In this document: piece by piece, positions 49,660 through 59,686 of the stretch
Numbering within the stretch: position 1 is the first letter of the stretch
Layout: the number at the start of each line of letters is the position of its first letter
Assembly (NCBI GenBank): GCA_030374805.1
Contig: JARGSG010000110.1
Span: 62,001-126,000, forward strand
Origin: Gracilaria gracilis
Taxonomy: Eukaryota; Rhodophyta; Florideophyceae; Gracilariales; Gracilariaceae
Reading direction: 5' to 3'
Length of the DNA stretch: 64,000 nt
Translations under genes and position numbers: made by a program
Notes under the pieces: generated by a model
Seen by the model: the letters and a program-made list of their open reading frames with translations, nothing else
The model's database searches: none
What the model was told of the DNA's origin: nothing

Positions 49660-51859
49660 CTAAGTAGTCTTCTTCCAACCGGGCTTCGTAATACCACGCC
49701 CACGGGTACCCCACGGAGAGATACCACGGCCCGCAGCGGAACCACCACGCGAACTCGAACCGGTCTTCGTCGGCTGGAACGCCAAGGCGGCCCCAGGCCA
49801 CGGCAAAGTGGCCACGACCTTCTTTTTCCCACCCGACTTATTGCCGGATTGGCTTGCGGGAGCAGGCGCCGGCTCTATGAGGTCCTCCTCAACCGTGACG
49901 GTCTCCGTTCCCTCCTGATCTCCGCTCGGAGACGTCATGGGAACATCCTGGACCGCAGGAGTTACCTCCTCTTGGGGAGTCTCCCCTTCGGGAGCCGCGT
50001 TCGTACCGCTCAGCCCTGCACCGTCACCGGACTGGCCTTCACCTTCAGGCTCTTCCCCGGAAGGAATATAGGGCGCAACCAGCTCGACACCCTTGAAAAA
50101 GGACTCCGCAGCTTGGCGCATGTTCTTCACGATATGGTCGACGATGGGCTCCGCATCGACCTGTTGCGCAATGCCCTCATAGGATTTGGTCACCAGCTCC
50201 TCTAACGGCGGCGCGAACGTCGAAATCGGCCTCTCATCCACACCGGGCGCCATACCCAGACCAGCCGTCACGGACTTCTCGTAAGACGCGAGGACCAACA
50301 AGGAGTGGGCCCGGAGGTAACCGAGCAGGTTAAGCTGCGCCTGAGCCTGCTCATGGAGAACAGTCTCAGCGTTGACCGCACGGCGCATCCATGCTCGGGC
50401 CGCCAACAGGGCGTCGTCAAGCGTCGCAGGTTCCTCCTCGCCGAACGGATTACAAGTCGCACGGAGAGCCATGAAGGCCTTGTGTGTATCACCGTCCGAA
50501 TGCGGGCTGGCACTGTCCTCAATAGCGAAACGGGATTTGTCCCAAGACTTCCGACCGGATCCTGCCTGTACTCCTGCCTCCACAACGGTCTTCGCCTCAA
50601 CGGGTGTCACCATCGGAGTCGGGAGTGGCGCCACGTCCTCGAAGTCCTGCGCCATGAACCCATGCGGGAAGAAGTCCGGAACGGTTTTGAAGGGCCAGGG
50701 GAGGAGACTCTCCGGACCCTTCAGGACACGAGTGATCGGCGTCGCGACCGATCCGGTCGAGGGCATCGCCGGGAACGTATCGGAGTAGTATTCGTACCAC
50801 AGGAACTCCGGAGTGTTGTCCCGATCGGTCTCCAACGAGTACTGTAACAGTTTCTCACCGACCTGCGGGGGAAACACGGTGCCGCGGAGAATGTCCGGGA
50901 GTCCCATCTCGGCCAGGATACATACCAGTTTTGTACGGCATCGGAAACAACCGCCCGTACTTGGTTTGGCCGTCCTTGTGGTACAGACGCTCGTCTCCCG
51001 CACGGGTGAAGACCTCGATACCTTCGTGGGCCGCATGGAAGAACGCCATAAAGGCAAACACTGCCCACTCGGCATATACGACCTGACGGACAACACCCTG
51101 AATGGGTGAACCTTTGAGGAGCTCTTCCGAATGGTAAGCCAACACGGACGGAGTCGGTACGGATAGGTTGCGGGACACATCGAGGCTGGTCTACACTTTG
51201 TTAGTGGAGCAATACAAGTCCGATCGGCGATGAACAGGGACGTCAAAGAACTCGACGTTGTGCCGACTGTACAGGAACCCATGGGACGCTCGGATTCTCG
51301 CCTTTGTTGCGGTATTACTTCCCCACCGTTGACGGTCCAGCCAGTACAACTTGTCGTATGGCGGTTCGAACATCACCAATCCAAGCGGATTCATGTCCTT
51401 CTCGGCAAAGCCCGCATCGGATGAGCAGCGGTGGAACAAACGCTGCAACGCATCCTGATAGGTCTTCTCCTCCGGACAGCGCAGGTATAACATGTCGCTC
51501 CGCCCGTAGGTCTCTTCACTCTTCCGTCTGGTCACACCAGGCAGGTGGTTCCAGCGGGCTTGCCAAGCTTCGGTGCTTGTCCGTTTCGGATTCCGAGTCG
51601 CCATATCCCGCATCGGTAGCGCCGTCGGAATCGACGCGAAGCGCTCGCCGTCGAAGAACCTTTTCTGGACGTATTCCGTGACGGATAGCGGTACCTGCTT
51701 CCTCCGGCGAGGAGCGGTAAGACCGCGACGGAAGCGATGGTCATACTTCTGACCAGGTAACGGGACCGAACGGAAAGGTGTCGACGGTGTACCAGAGCCG
51801 CTCGGATTCGGCGCCATTGCGTGCGTGGGGGTGGATACGGATTGAACCGAATCGGGCAT
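49660..51859 (-). pseudogene. antisense ORF of element 2, unknown protein, lightly broken
   Basis: This frame opposes gag-pol in the 3.6 kb between integrase and the 3' LTR. It opens with ATG at 51859 and reads MPDSVQSVSTPTHAMAPNPS. A TAG at 51191-51193 interrupts it, after which the same frame continues (NLSVPTPSVLAYHSEELL, AEWAVFAFMAFFHAAHEG). A frame change near 50935 shifts it to the frame starting ILAEMGLPDILRGTVFPPQ, which runs to 49660. In total about 730 codons. The N-terminal part is basic (PRRRKQVPLS). The middle is globular-looking. The C-terminal 200 residues are acidic/Pro-rich, then Gly/Arg-rich (SSSRGGSAAGRGISPWGTRGRG) ending KPGWKKTT. I recognise no domain. The overall coherence argues for a formerly functional gene rather than a chance frame. 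Confidence 0.7.
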
Positions 51860-53007
51860 GTCACCGCTTGGCTGGCGCTCTTATAGGGGGAGGTGAACAC
51901 GACAACGCGGTACTTGAAATATTACCGACCGTTTGGAATCGCCACGACGACTATGTCATCGTACAGGCACCGCGCGGACGAAATGTCAGTGCTGACCAAT
52001 TCATTTTTATTGGAGGATCAGGAATTGACGTTCCGCCACCCACGTCACACGAGATACAATATACACTCACTTCGTCGTTGCGTCGCATCGCCTCCAATTC
52101 GTACGGTCGCTTGCCCGTACGGACACAATGAGCATTGACGGTCCGTCGACGGCAAGCCCATTTACGAAAGAGGACCACCGATTCGGACACGGCGTACCCG
52201 CACGGACACGCGTTCGACCGCTAGGAAATCATCCGCCGTACGCTCTCCGTCGAGACGTGCGGCGCGCGCCAACACGCGTACCCGCCGGACGTTCACCTTC
52301 GAGACGAACCGCATGGAAAGACAAGGATACACGCACGCCTTCGCTGCCGTCAGTAACTGTCTTCACGTCCACTCGTACGTAACACGGCAAGCGTCCCCAA
52401 CGGTTCCGTCCGTATGGTGTCTCCTCCACTTAGGAAAATCGGGCATGGCTTTGCCCCGCCCTTCCCGGGCAAATTTTCCGAAAGTGGACGCTTTGGCTTC
52501 CCGTAACCCCGTACGGACTCCACGCACGCGTGCCGCGTGTTACCGAACGGATGACGCCAAGTGCAGACCTCGCGGTGGGGGGGGCTAACGACTTCGAAGT
52601 CCCGCCGGGCACGCTCCGTGTGGCGACCGTCGTGGATGCCCTACGGGACTAGATGCACATTTCCGATCGGACTTGAGCGTACGCGAGGCCGAGCGCGTTG
52701 ACGGTACTCGAACGAGTGCCTACAGTCTGCACAGTTATAACGGCTGCGCACGCCCCGGACCACGCCTCGAGCGGCTTCGATCTCCCGTTCGCGCACCAGT
52801 GCGTTTGGTTTCGCTCGGCTTGGGTCTTTACCATACGGACTCGAGGCCCTTCTCGTCGCTCCCGCTCCGAAAATTTTGGCATGGCTTCGACCCGCCCTTC
52901 CCGGGCAAAATTTCCGAACGGACACTATAGCGCCCTCTCAACCATACGGACATAGGCGTAGCGACTTGGCGACGCTACGCGGCGCTCCGAGGGCGGAGCG
53001 CAAGTGT
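51860..53007. promoter_or_regulatory. noncoding 3' region of element 2, upstream of the antisense ORF
   Basis: 1.15 kb rich in CCGNNCGG copies. It contains a duplicated segment of about 45 bp (near 52436-52484 and 52870-52919) sharing GGGCATGGCTT/GGCATGGCTT and CCCGCCCTTCCCGGGCAAA. The position fits a promoter for the antisense frame. No coding sequence is supported. Confidence 0.55.
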
Positions 53008-53017
53008 AGGAGGGGGA
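53008..53017 (+). promoter_or_regulatory. polypurine tract of element 2
   Basis: AGGAGGGGGA two bases before the 3' LTR, in the expected place for plus-strand DNA priming. Confidence 0.75.
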
Positions 53018-53019
53018 TC

Positions 53020-53561
53020 TGTAGTATAGTGGGCCCGAGTTGGTGCATAGTGTATCCGATCGGCCGTTCACGTACAAAGGGGTAGTGCACGATGGGCTGG
53101 TGCAATGGCACTGCCACGTGTACGATTTGGTAATCAAGTGCCGGACGGGTTGGCACAGCGTACAAGTTGGCCACGTGTACGGACTTGGTAGTGACAGTGC
53201 AAATTAGACCGATCGTACAGTAGTTAGTAATGGGGCCCAGACCCGATATTTAGTTGTAGCTCGGATCTCCCGAGGCCCCAATCGTAAACGACAAGCATCT
53301 TCTGCCGAACCTCTTCTTTATTAGTTTGCACTCACGATAGACCGCACGGCTACCTCTTTATTTGGTTTCTCAGACCGTTCGTACCCTTCCGCACGTTCCT
53401 GTACATGCCTGGTGATACCAATCGTCCACTCTCCATTCGACCGCCCGGTGCTTCGGCCCCTTCTCTCCGTTTGGATTCATTACAGTCATAAGACTGTACG
53501 CGGACGCCGCTCCCGTCTCAAGACCGCTTCGAGCTCTCTCATTTTTGTGCAATATACCACG
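53020..53561 (+). repeat. 3' LTR of element 2 (542 bp)
   Basis: Same length as the 5' LTR and identical over about its first 385 bp; differences cluster in the last 160 bp, and the terminal base is G instead of A. Followed by TACCA. Confidence 0.95.
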
Positions 53562-53825
53562 TACCACACTTCATGCAACGATCGTGACTGCGGTAAGTAT
53601 CCATTTCCAAGCGATTCTGATAATCAACGGGCCCCATGTGGCAGCGTCTGGATCCTTGCTGATGGCACTGGGATTCAGCGGTTTTGTTCGACTACTTGCT
53701 GACCGATGCGAACGATTATTGTCCCTATATTGTGCAGAACTGCGTCTTGGGGTCGGTTGTGGCCCTGGCGATTCGTCCCACGCTCTGAGAGTTCACAGTG
53801 CATACAAGGTTGAAAACGTCAGCCA

Positions 53826-54743
53826 TCAAATCGGGTTGTCCAGCGGGGAAGCGTTCTGACAGTTTCTTTCGAACAATGTAGGTAGACTCAGCTGGAAGAA
53901 CGTGAACGCCTCAGTGGTCGGGGTTGCGCAGATGTCGGTAAGCTCTCGAAATTTTGTGATATAACTTTCCAGGGAGCCGGCCATGCGCAATCTGATCAAC
54001 GATACCCGTGCATTTGCTTGCTCGTTTGCAGGTACAAATTCGGAAAGCCTTGCTGCCTGCAATTGATCAAGCGAATAGAAGAACTGGCCAAAAAGCGCGA
54101 CGCGATTGTACCAGAGATCGGCGTTATCCCGAAGCAGGCACACAGCAATCTCGACCTCCTATTGAGCTGTTACTCCAGGACAGAGATTCGTGACCTTTCT
54201 AATGCTTGAAAGAAAAGATCGAACCTTGGTTGAGGTGCGCTCGTGTTCTCGGACGAAGTAAGGGGAAAAAACAAAGGACTTCAGAACTTGTAGAAGGATC
54301 TGAGAGCCTTTCTGTAGGCTTGGGACGACGGTCTCTAATTCAGAAGATGAACTAGTTGCATTTGGATTCGGCAGACCGTCGGTGGCGGACGATGTCATTG
54401 GCTGCGCATGAGTGGAGACGAGGCTACTCAGTGTAGCAAGTTGTGTCCGTAGACACTCGATCGAATCCTTTTGTGATCGAAGCAGTTCCAAACCTGCGGG
54501 GTCTGTCGCTACAGCTGTATCAGAAGCATTCTGAACGGCTGGCGTCGGTGCGGCGGCGGGGGAGAAAACATGCGAGTTTTCCTCCAACGGTAAAACGGTT
54601 GATTGTTGAGCAGATGACGCGGCATCTGTCGGATTCATGCCATGACAGTAATCTGGCGTGCGATTCAGGGAGCGCGAGCGTGGCTTTGTTTCTTTCTTTT
54701 GGTGGGAACGGGTTCCCAGCAATGCTTCAGAGGCGAGCGGCAT
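53826..54743 (-). pseudogene. gag of element 1, 5' part
   Basis: Two open stretches (54743-54159 and 54143-53826) encode a Ser/Pro-rich N-terminal region with SIECLRTQLATLSSLV as a short coiled coil. A typical retrotransposon gag segment follows, LRDNADLWYNRV and RMAGSLESYITKFRELTD. A stop and small frame change near 54150 and another stop at 53826 interrupt it. The zinc knuckle lies further 3' and is cut by element 2: C-M-K-C-G at 53567-53590 continues at 42404 as K-R-P-W-S-D-P-K-H-P-C. Confidence 0.85.
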
Positions 54744-54917
54744 CGAGTTGGGTGCGAAAATGGACCAATTCCTGGCGGTGGGAACTGAGAAGATGCTACC
54801 AAATGTAATACGATGGAGTCGTATCTGGACGTAGAAGTAGGTCGTGCTCAGAGTCTAGCCGAGCTCTGCCAGACTCATCGCTCGCTGTGTTTATGTAGCA
54901 GTCTCTAGTGCTACGTA

Positions 54918-57715
54918 CTGTAGGGCAGGCTCGATCATGTACAAAAAGGGTTATCGTTGAACACCCAAAAGCGCAATTTTTGAGCGCATCAGCGCCGAAA
55001 CTATCTTGCTCAAGGGGTGTTCAAATCTTGAGCCAAACATAAGAATGCCATCTAGAAAGCAAGGGACATTCTGGTTCGTTCTTTACAGAGGTCTAGAACA
55101 TCCCGACCTTCTCCGACTTTTGTGTTGTTGCGCTCCACACCACAATGTCCCGTCTCAGATTATACAGTTTAAACACACAATCAGCACACTTGTTATCTGA
55201 GATTGCCGTCCCCTTCCCTCGAGCAACATACAAACAGTAGCTTTTGTTACGTTGACATGCGTTGGTCAAATTCACCCTCTCTCGTTCATTCTGATAATGA
55301 AATCATACAAACTGCAGCAAAACAGTTGTCTACATTCCTCTTGATGCAGCCAATAGTTCGTCCTCTCGACGAACAGAGACATTCATAACAACCAATAGAC
55401 AAGAAAGAAGTCTAAACTCGAAGTTTACATGCATTTTTCTAGAGTACAAAGATACGAGAACACATTACACAGCCATCATTAGCTATATCTACAAGCTAGG
55501 TAGTCACAGTATAAAGCCATCACTACTGTCCTGGTTCTCGTACCCGAGATCTCAACCGTAGACGCTAAGCACAACTTTTTACATACAAAGAACCTTCAAA
55601 CCATGCCATCCCGCCGCAAATGGACCCGCTCGCTCAAACCCACACACCTCTGCCCCAAGTGTAAACTGGTTCACCGAAGGGCAGACAACTGCTTTCTCGT
55701 TCGTGCCCGTCGCATGCGCGTTTCAAGGGAAATGAGGCAGGCGATTTACGCAATCAGGGACGGGACAATGTCTTATCGAGAAGCAAGTGACCGTTTTCGC
55801 ATACCGGTTAGCACCATCCATTACTGGGTGCACAGGATCAACCTGATCAATAACCCTACCAGAAGCAATCGTTTTGCTCTGAAGGATACAGAAGAGGAAT
55901 ACATCGTTAAAGTCTTGAACCACCATTCTAGGACCGGTATCCACATGACCCGAAACCATCTCAAAGACGCCGTGCAGTTCCTTGTGAACTCTTTCCCCCT
56001 TGAACGACAGCAGAAACTAAGATTCAAAAGCGGCCGCCCAGGTGATAATTGGTGTCGTGCTTTCCAGGAAAGGCATAAAGACGTTATAATGTATCGCACA
56101 GTTTCGGTTCTCGAATCTAAGCGTTACATTGCAACCAACAGCGAAGTTCACACAACCCATATGGCGAAGTTTTCTAAGCTCATTCGGAAATTCAAGATTG
56201 ATTCTCGTCGTCTTTTTAATCTGGATGAAACCGGCTTCACTGTCGAGAACGAAGACAAAAAGAGTCCAAGAACGAAACATTACATATCCGTCGGCGATAT
56301 TCCTGAGATTCAAGGTGCTACTTTCAAGAATGTATCTCGAATTACCTGCCTGGCATGCGTGTCGGCAGATGGGAGTGCCATTGACCCGATGTTCATTTAC
56401 AAGGGGATGAAGGTTCGGTCCAGAAGCACTGACGACAGTTCCCTTCCAGAGCCTATCCATGAGGTCCTCCCACGTGGTTCTCTAGTGACGGTGAGGCCGA
56501 ATGTGGAAAGCGTAGATTGTGACAACTTCTTGCAATGGGCAGAGCATTTTGTCACCAAAACAGGAGATTTACGATAGAATGGACGTCATGTGGTGCTTAC
56601 CATGGATGGACATATGTCTCTACGGGTGTGTGAACTGTTTCGAAGTAATCGGGTAGTGGCGTATACCCTTCCTGCGCATACCAGTGCCACCACCCAGCCG
56701 CTCGATGTTTCAGTGTTGTGGGCTCTGAAGACACACTTCCATGAATTGTTGGCGTCTTGTGTTGCCGGCTTGCCTTTGTATGCTCGCGAATTGGATGTAC
56801 TTGACGTCAGCCGCATAGTATCGGAAGCCTGTCAAAAATCAATAACCCGTAAAACCATTAGAAGTGGTTTTGTGAAGACCAGTTTGTGGCTTTTAGACGA
56901 ATCCCACTTGTTCGGCGAGTATTGCCCACGTAGTGCAGAGAACTATTCAGAACGCGTTGGTGTCGAGAAGATGGTGGCCATGTTACGCGCCAAGAATTAG
57001 AAGAGTGCGAAGGAACTTCTGGGAAATGCACGCGCTGGAAGAAAGGTTTCATCGACAGCAGTGAGGGTGTGGTTTTAACCTGCGACAAAGCATAAGAACT
57101 CATTAACAAACAGGTAGAATCGCAGACGAAACGCTACCAGGCGCAGAAGCATAGACAGGAAGCCAAAGAAGCTAGAGAACGGGAGAAGATTGAGCGCAAA
57201 CGTTCCATAAATGAAAGCAACAATCTGAAGGGAGCTCTGCGCCGTAACGAGCGGTATGGAGACACGGTTTTTGTTCTTTGTTCGTTAGCAGAGCGTAGGC
57301 GTGTTGCGCGCACACGATCCTTTTCCAAAAGAAATGAAAGCAGCACGCGCAATGAGACGATTTCGTGTGTTGAAGTGAACGAGGGAACTGGCGACACTCA
57401 AAAATGTTGTGAGCCGTAATTTGGAATTGTAATGTGAGACCAGGTAGTCCTTCCAAATAGTTGATACGGTTGTTTTTTTACAATACTGTCGTTCAGCTTT
57501 GAGGCTGTTTTGGTCGTGGTGAGCTCGGTATGGAAACTTATCAGTAAACGTATTCTATCTCGTGTGTCCGTCGTCTGTTTCGACTCAAATCTAGATTGCT
57601 AGATAGGTGAAACAAAACACGTTTTATTGTTAATGTTGGTACTGTTCTAGACCCTACTGTTTGGACGGTGGCGGAGCTGCACTGACTGTGTTCAGTTTTC
57701 AACCCGACCCTACGG
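54918..57715 (+). mobile_element. pogo/Tigger-like DNA transposon
   Basis: 2798 bp flanked by TA (54916-54917 and 57716-57717) within the LTR. Imperfect terminal inverted repeats: CTGTAGGGCAGGCTCG at the left and, read on the minus strand, CCGTAGGGTCGGGTTG at the right. It contains a transposase of the pogo/Tigger (DDE_1) class. The unoccupied site is preserved in the other LTR at 38718-38719. Confidence 0.9.
55603..57419 (+). pseudogene. pogo/Tigger-like transposase, broken
   Basis: Starts MPSRRKWTRS, with a Cys pair (C17-x2-C20) and a basic region. A psq-type helix-turn-helix lies at about 40-78 (MSYREASDRFRIPVSTIHYW) and a second, CENP-B-like DNA-binding segment at about 90-165. The DDE_1 catalytic core has Asp208 (FNLDETGF), Asp335 (LTMDGHMS) and Asp368 (PAHTSATTQPLDVSV). 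A TAG at 56575-56577 interrupts the frame between the first and second Asp, with the same frame continuing to 57000. A frame change there leads into a basic, helical tail (EAKEAREREKIERKRS) up to 57419, itself with a TAA at 57093-57095. The catalytic residues remain, but the gene cannot give one protein. Confidence 0.88.
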
Positions 57716-57772
57716 TAAGCCTAACGTTACTATCTATAGCTATAACGTTCGCAAGCTGTAGCTAATGTTCTA

Positions 57773-58260
57773 GTGTCTATTCGACATTGACCTCATATGA
57801 GGTCAAATGACCTCATATGAGGCCAACAAATATTTTTCCGTATCTCCAAAATTTCTGAAATCTACTACTTGTTTTACATACGAACGAAATGCCAAGCGCT
57901 TCATCTTTCGTTGCATTATCGTCCACACCATAATTTGCACTTTACTTCTTTTTGAAGGTATTCTGAACCCCAAAATTTTTGTTTACTGTTTAATTTTGCA
58001 TCCATTTGCATGTACTAAACTAATTGCACATGGTTTTAAAGCTGAGCATTAAAGCTTTGTTTTAGTAATTTTTTACTCTGTATGTCTAAGAGGAACCATG
58101 AAAAGTTTTTACTTCTTCCTGTACCCAATACAGCTCTCTGTGTGGCTCATTTTCAAATATTCAAAAAGGTTGATTTTCAATTATTTCTCAAGAGCGAAAT
58201 TGACCTCATATGAGGTCACGCTGACCTCATATGAGGTCAAAATTCCGGTCGAATAGACAC
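57773..58260. mobile_element. MITE-like element A (TA target, palindromic terminal repeats)
   Basis: 488 bp between TA dinucleotides (57771-57772 and 58261-58262). Termini are GTGTCTATTCGAC and its inverse GTCGAATAGACAC. Two 18-bp palindromes (TGACCTCATATGAGGTCA) sit near each end: 57788-57805, 57808-57825 (one mismatch), 58201-58218 and 58222-58239. The AT-rich interior has no coding capacity. It is presumably non-autonomous, of the Tc1/mariner-type TA-using group (inferred from the target). Confidence 0.85.
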
Positions 58261-58262
58261 TA

Positions 58263-59266
58263 GTGTCTATTTGACAACTGACCTCATACGAGGTCAAAAT
58301 ATAACACTTTATAAAAATTGATGTAAACCAGTTCAAAGTCTCTAAAGCACCGCTCTAGAACCGCATTTGGCATCACATTCATGGCGGAGTAGAACATCTA
58401 GTACAAAGAACGACGCTAAGTAGTAATTGGGGAAAAGATATATTTGCTACATTAGAAATTTTAATAAAATTTTAACTTCTTCGACGAAAAGAAGTTTTTT
58501 TATCCTTCTTTCTAAAGTAAACCAGAAAACCTCGACAACATATATTCAACCTGTTTCAAATTGCTCGCAGAATAAAGGGTGTTAAGGGCCTGGTATAATT
58601 TACAATAGTTTTTCCACAAATTTGAAATGCCGGACTTCTCAAATTTAATGGAAAGTTTATCTTAAAAGCTATGGACATCATTTTTGCAGACTTGTGCAAC
58701 TACCACGTTACAAAACTGTTTTTGAGGCTCTTTTAGGTGCAATGATGCGAACTGAAACAAAAACAAACCTGAGAATGGTACCACTTAACGACTTCATGTG
58801 ACTCAATGTACTTTAAAGATTGAATGTTCTCTGCGTAGGCCAGTATGTTAAATGTGTTTAAAAGCAGTCAGAATGCTTATATATCTCTTGCACACATACG
58901 TTTGGCTCATATAATATTAAAAAGTGCGTCATCTCAATACTAGCTGATCGTCAAGAACTATAGCAACAAAAACATTAAGTACTTTTGAAGCATTATAAGC
59001 AGTTTTTAAGTTATATGTAGAATTTTTGGGCGTTTAAACCTAAATAGTAATTTTACATGCAATCAGATGACTACTAAAGCACTTATTGCTTGGAATTGGT
59101 TCGCTTCACATGGTTATTTGGAATTATGAAACTAGTTTGATTGCATAATTGTAGCTGTTTTCTAATGAATCGCTGAATTATGTGCAAAGCTTTATCCAAT
59201 TTTTTACATTTCCCTCACTATCTGTGCTGACCTCATATGAGGTCAACGCGCTGGTCCGATAGACAC
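58263..59266. mobile_element. MITE-like element B, abutting element A
   Basis: 1004 bp between TA dinucleotides (58261-58262 shared with element A, and 59267-59268). Termini are GTGTCTATTTGAC and its near-inverse GTCCGATAGACAC, with one palindrome near each end (58279-58296 with one mismatch; 59228-59245). AT-rich and noncoding. Its interior is unlike element A, so it is a different member of the same terminal-repeat family. Confidence 0.85.
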
Positions 59267-59308
59267 TAGAGTGGTAGGGATAACGGAAGATACAAACGTT
59301 CTATTACA

Positions 59309-59686
59309 CAAGGCCCGCTGTGAAGAAAGTGAACAACGACGTGCTTAATCTTTGCTTACAGCGCGGCTCTACCAATTTAAATCCGTTCAACAGGTCATTG
59401 CCAACAGCAACAATGCACCAATCAAACCGCAATTCCCGCCACCATTGTTGTCTGTGGCCACGTGTACGGAACGAGCAGCATCAACGTCCTTCACGACAGG
59501 GCCCTGCGCATTGCATTGGGCACATTATCCAAACTGAATTCTCTCTAGCTATGTGATGCCCGCCGTCAGCAACACGCTTAGCACTCGCCGTTCTTGCTCA
59601 CGGAGCCGCCCTGCTTACTATCAGCAGCCGCTAACCACCGTCAGCTCCTTTTCTTCGGTGCTGCATCTCATTTTCGTACCCCCGAA
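59309..59686. other. right flank of the transposon complex, TPT promoter
   Basis: 378 bp from the end of element 1 to the chosen TPT start. It begins with the probable target duplication CAAGG. The TPT frame is open back to 59594, so a 31-residue N-terminal extension is possible. Confidence 0.5.

Larger units (their letters stand above)
42405..53561 (+). mobile_element. Ty3/gypsy chromovirus with antisense ORF (element 2), inserted in element 1
   Basis: 11,157 bp with two 542-bp LTRs (42405-42946 and 53020-53561). The target duplication is TACCA (42400-42404 and 53562-53566). A primer-binding-site-like TTGG lies right after the 5' LTR, and a polypurine tract AGGAGGGGGA (53008-53017) lies just before the 3' LTR. 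By eye the LTRs differ at about nine positions, nearly all within 42789-42890, so the insertion is young. Sense coding: gag (43023-45224) and pol (to 49381) with a C-terminal chromodomain. Antisense: a long frame at 51859-49660. The whole element is enriched in CCGNNCGG. Confidence 0.95.
38606..59308 (-). mobile_element. Ty3/gypsy LTR retrotransposon (element 1), heavily nested
   Basis: LTRs lie at 38606-38814 and, with insertions removed, at 54804-59308. Both are 209 bp, begin TGTAAT and end ATTACA. The element reads on the minus strand: gag (54743 to 53826, zinc knuckle continuing after 42405), then protease, RT, RNase H and integrase (42177 to 39031), then a purine-rich tract (38815-38835) next to the 3' LTR. 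Flanking bases are CAAGT (38601-38605) and CAAGG (59309-59313), a 4-of-5 match to a 5-bp target duplication. Subtracting the four later insertions and their duplications leaves about 5.2 kb, a normal gypsy length. Mutations show it is dead. Confidence 0.9.
54804..59308 (-). repeat. 5' LTR of element 1, split by three DNA elements
   Basis: LTR pieces: 54804-54917 (114 bp), 57718-57772 (55 bp) and 59269-59308 (40 bp). They sum to 209 bp, the exact length of the other LTR. Each breakpoint is a TA dinucleotide that is duplicated at the insertions. Confidence 0.92.

Noticed and set aside
42405-53561. Reassigned stop codons (alternative genetic code)
   Set aside because: Host genes here terminate cleanly with TAA, TAG and TGA (for example USE1, PPAN, ADSL) and contain none internally.
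57807-58052. 81-codon hydrophobic protein in MITE A
   Set aside because: It starts inside the terminal palindromes and lies in AT-rich noncoding filler; element B has no counterpart.
57788-58239. AGGTCA inverted repeats as hormone-receptor response elements
   Set aside because: The half-sites are part of the MITE terminal repeats, and nuclear receptors are not expected in red algae.
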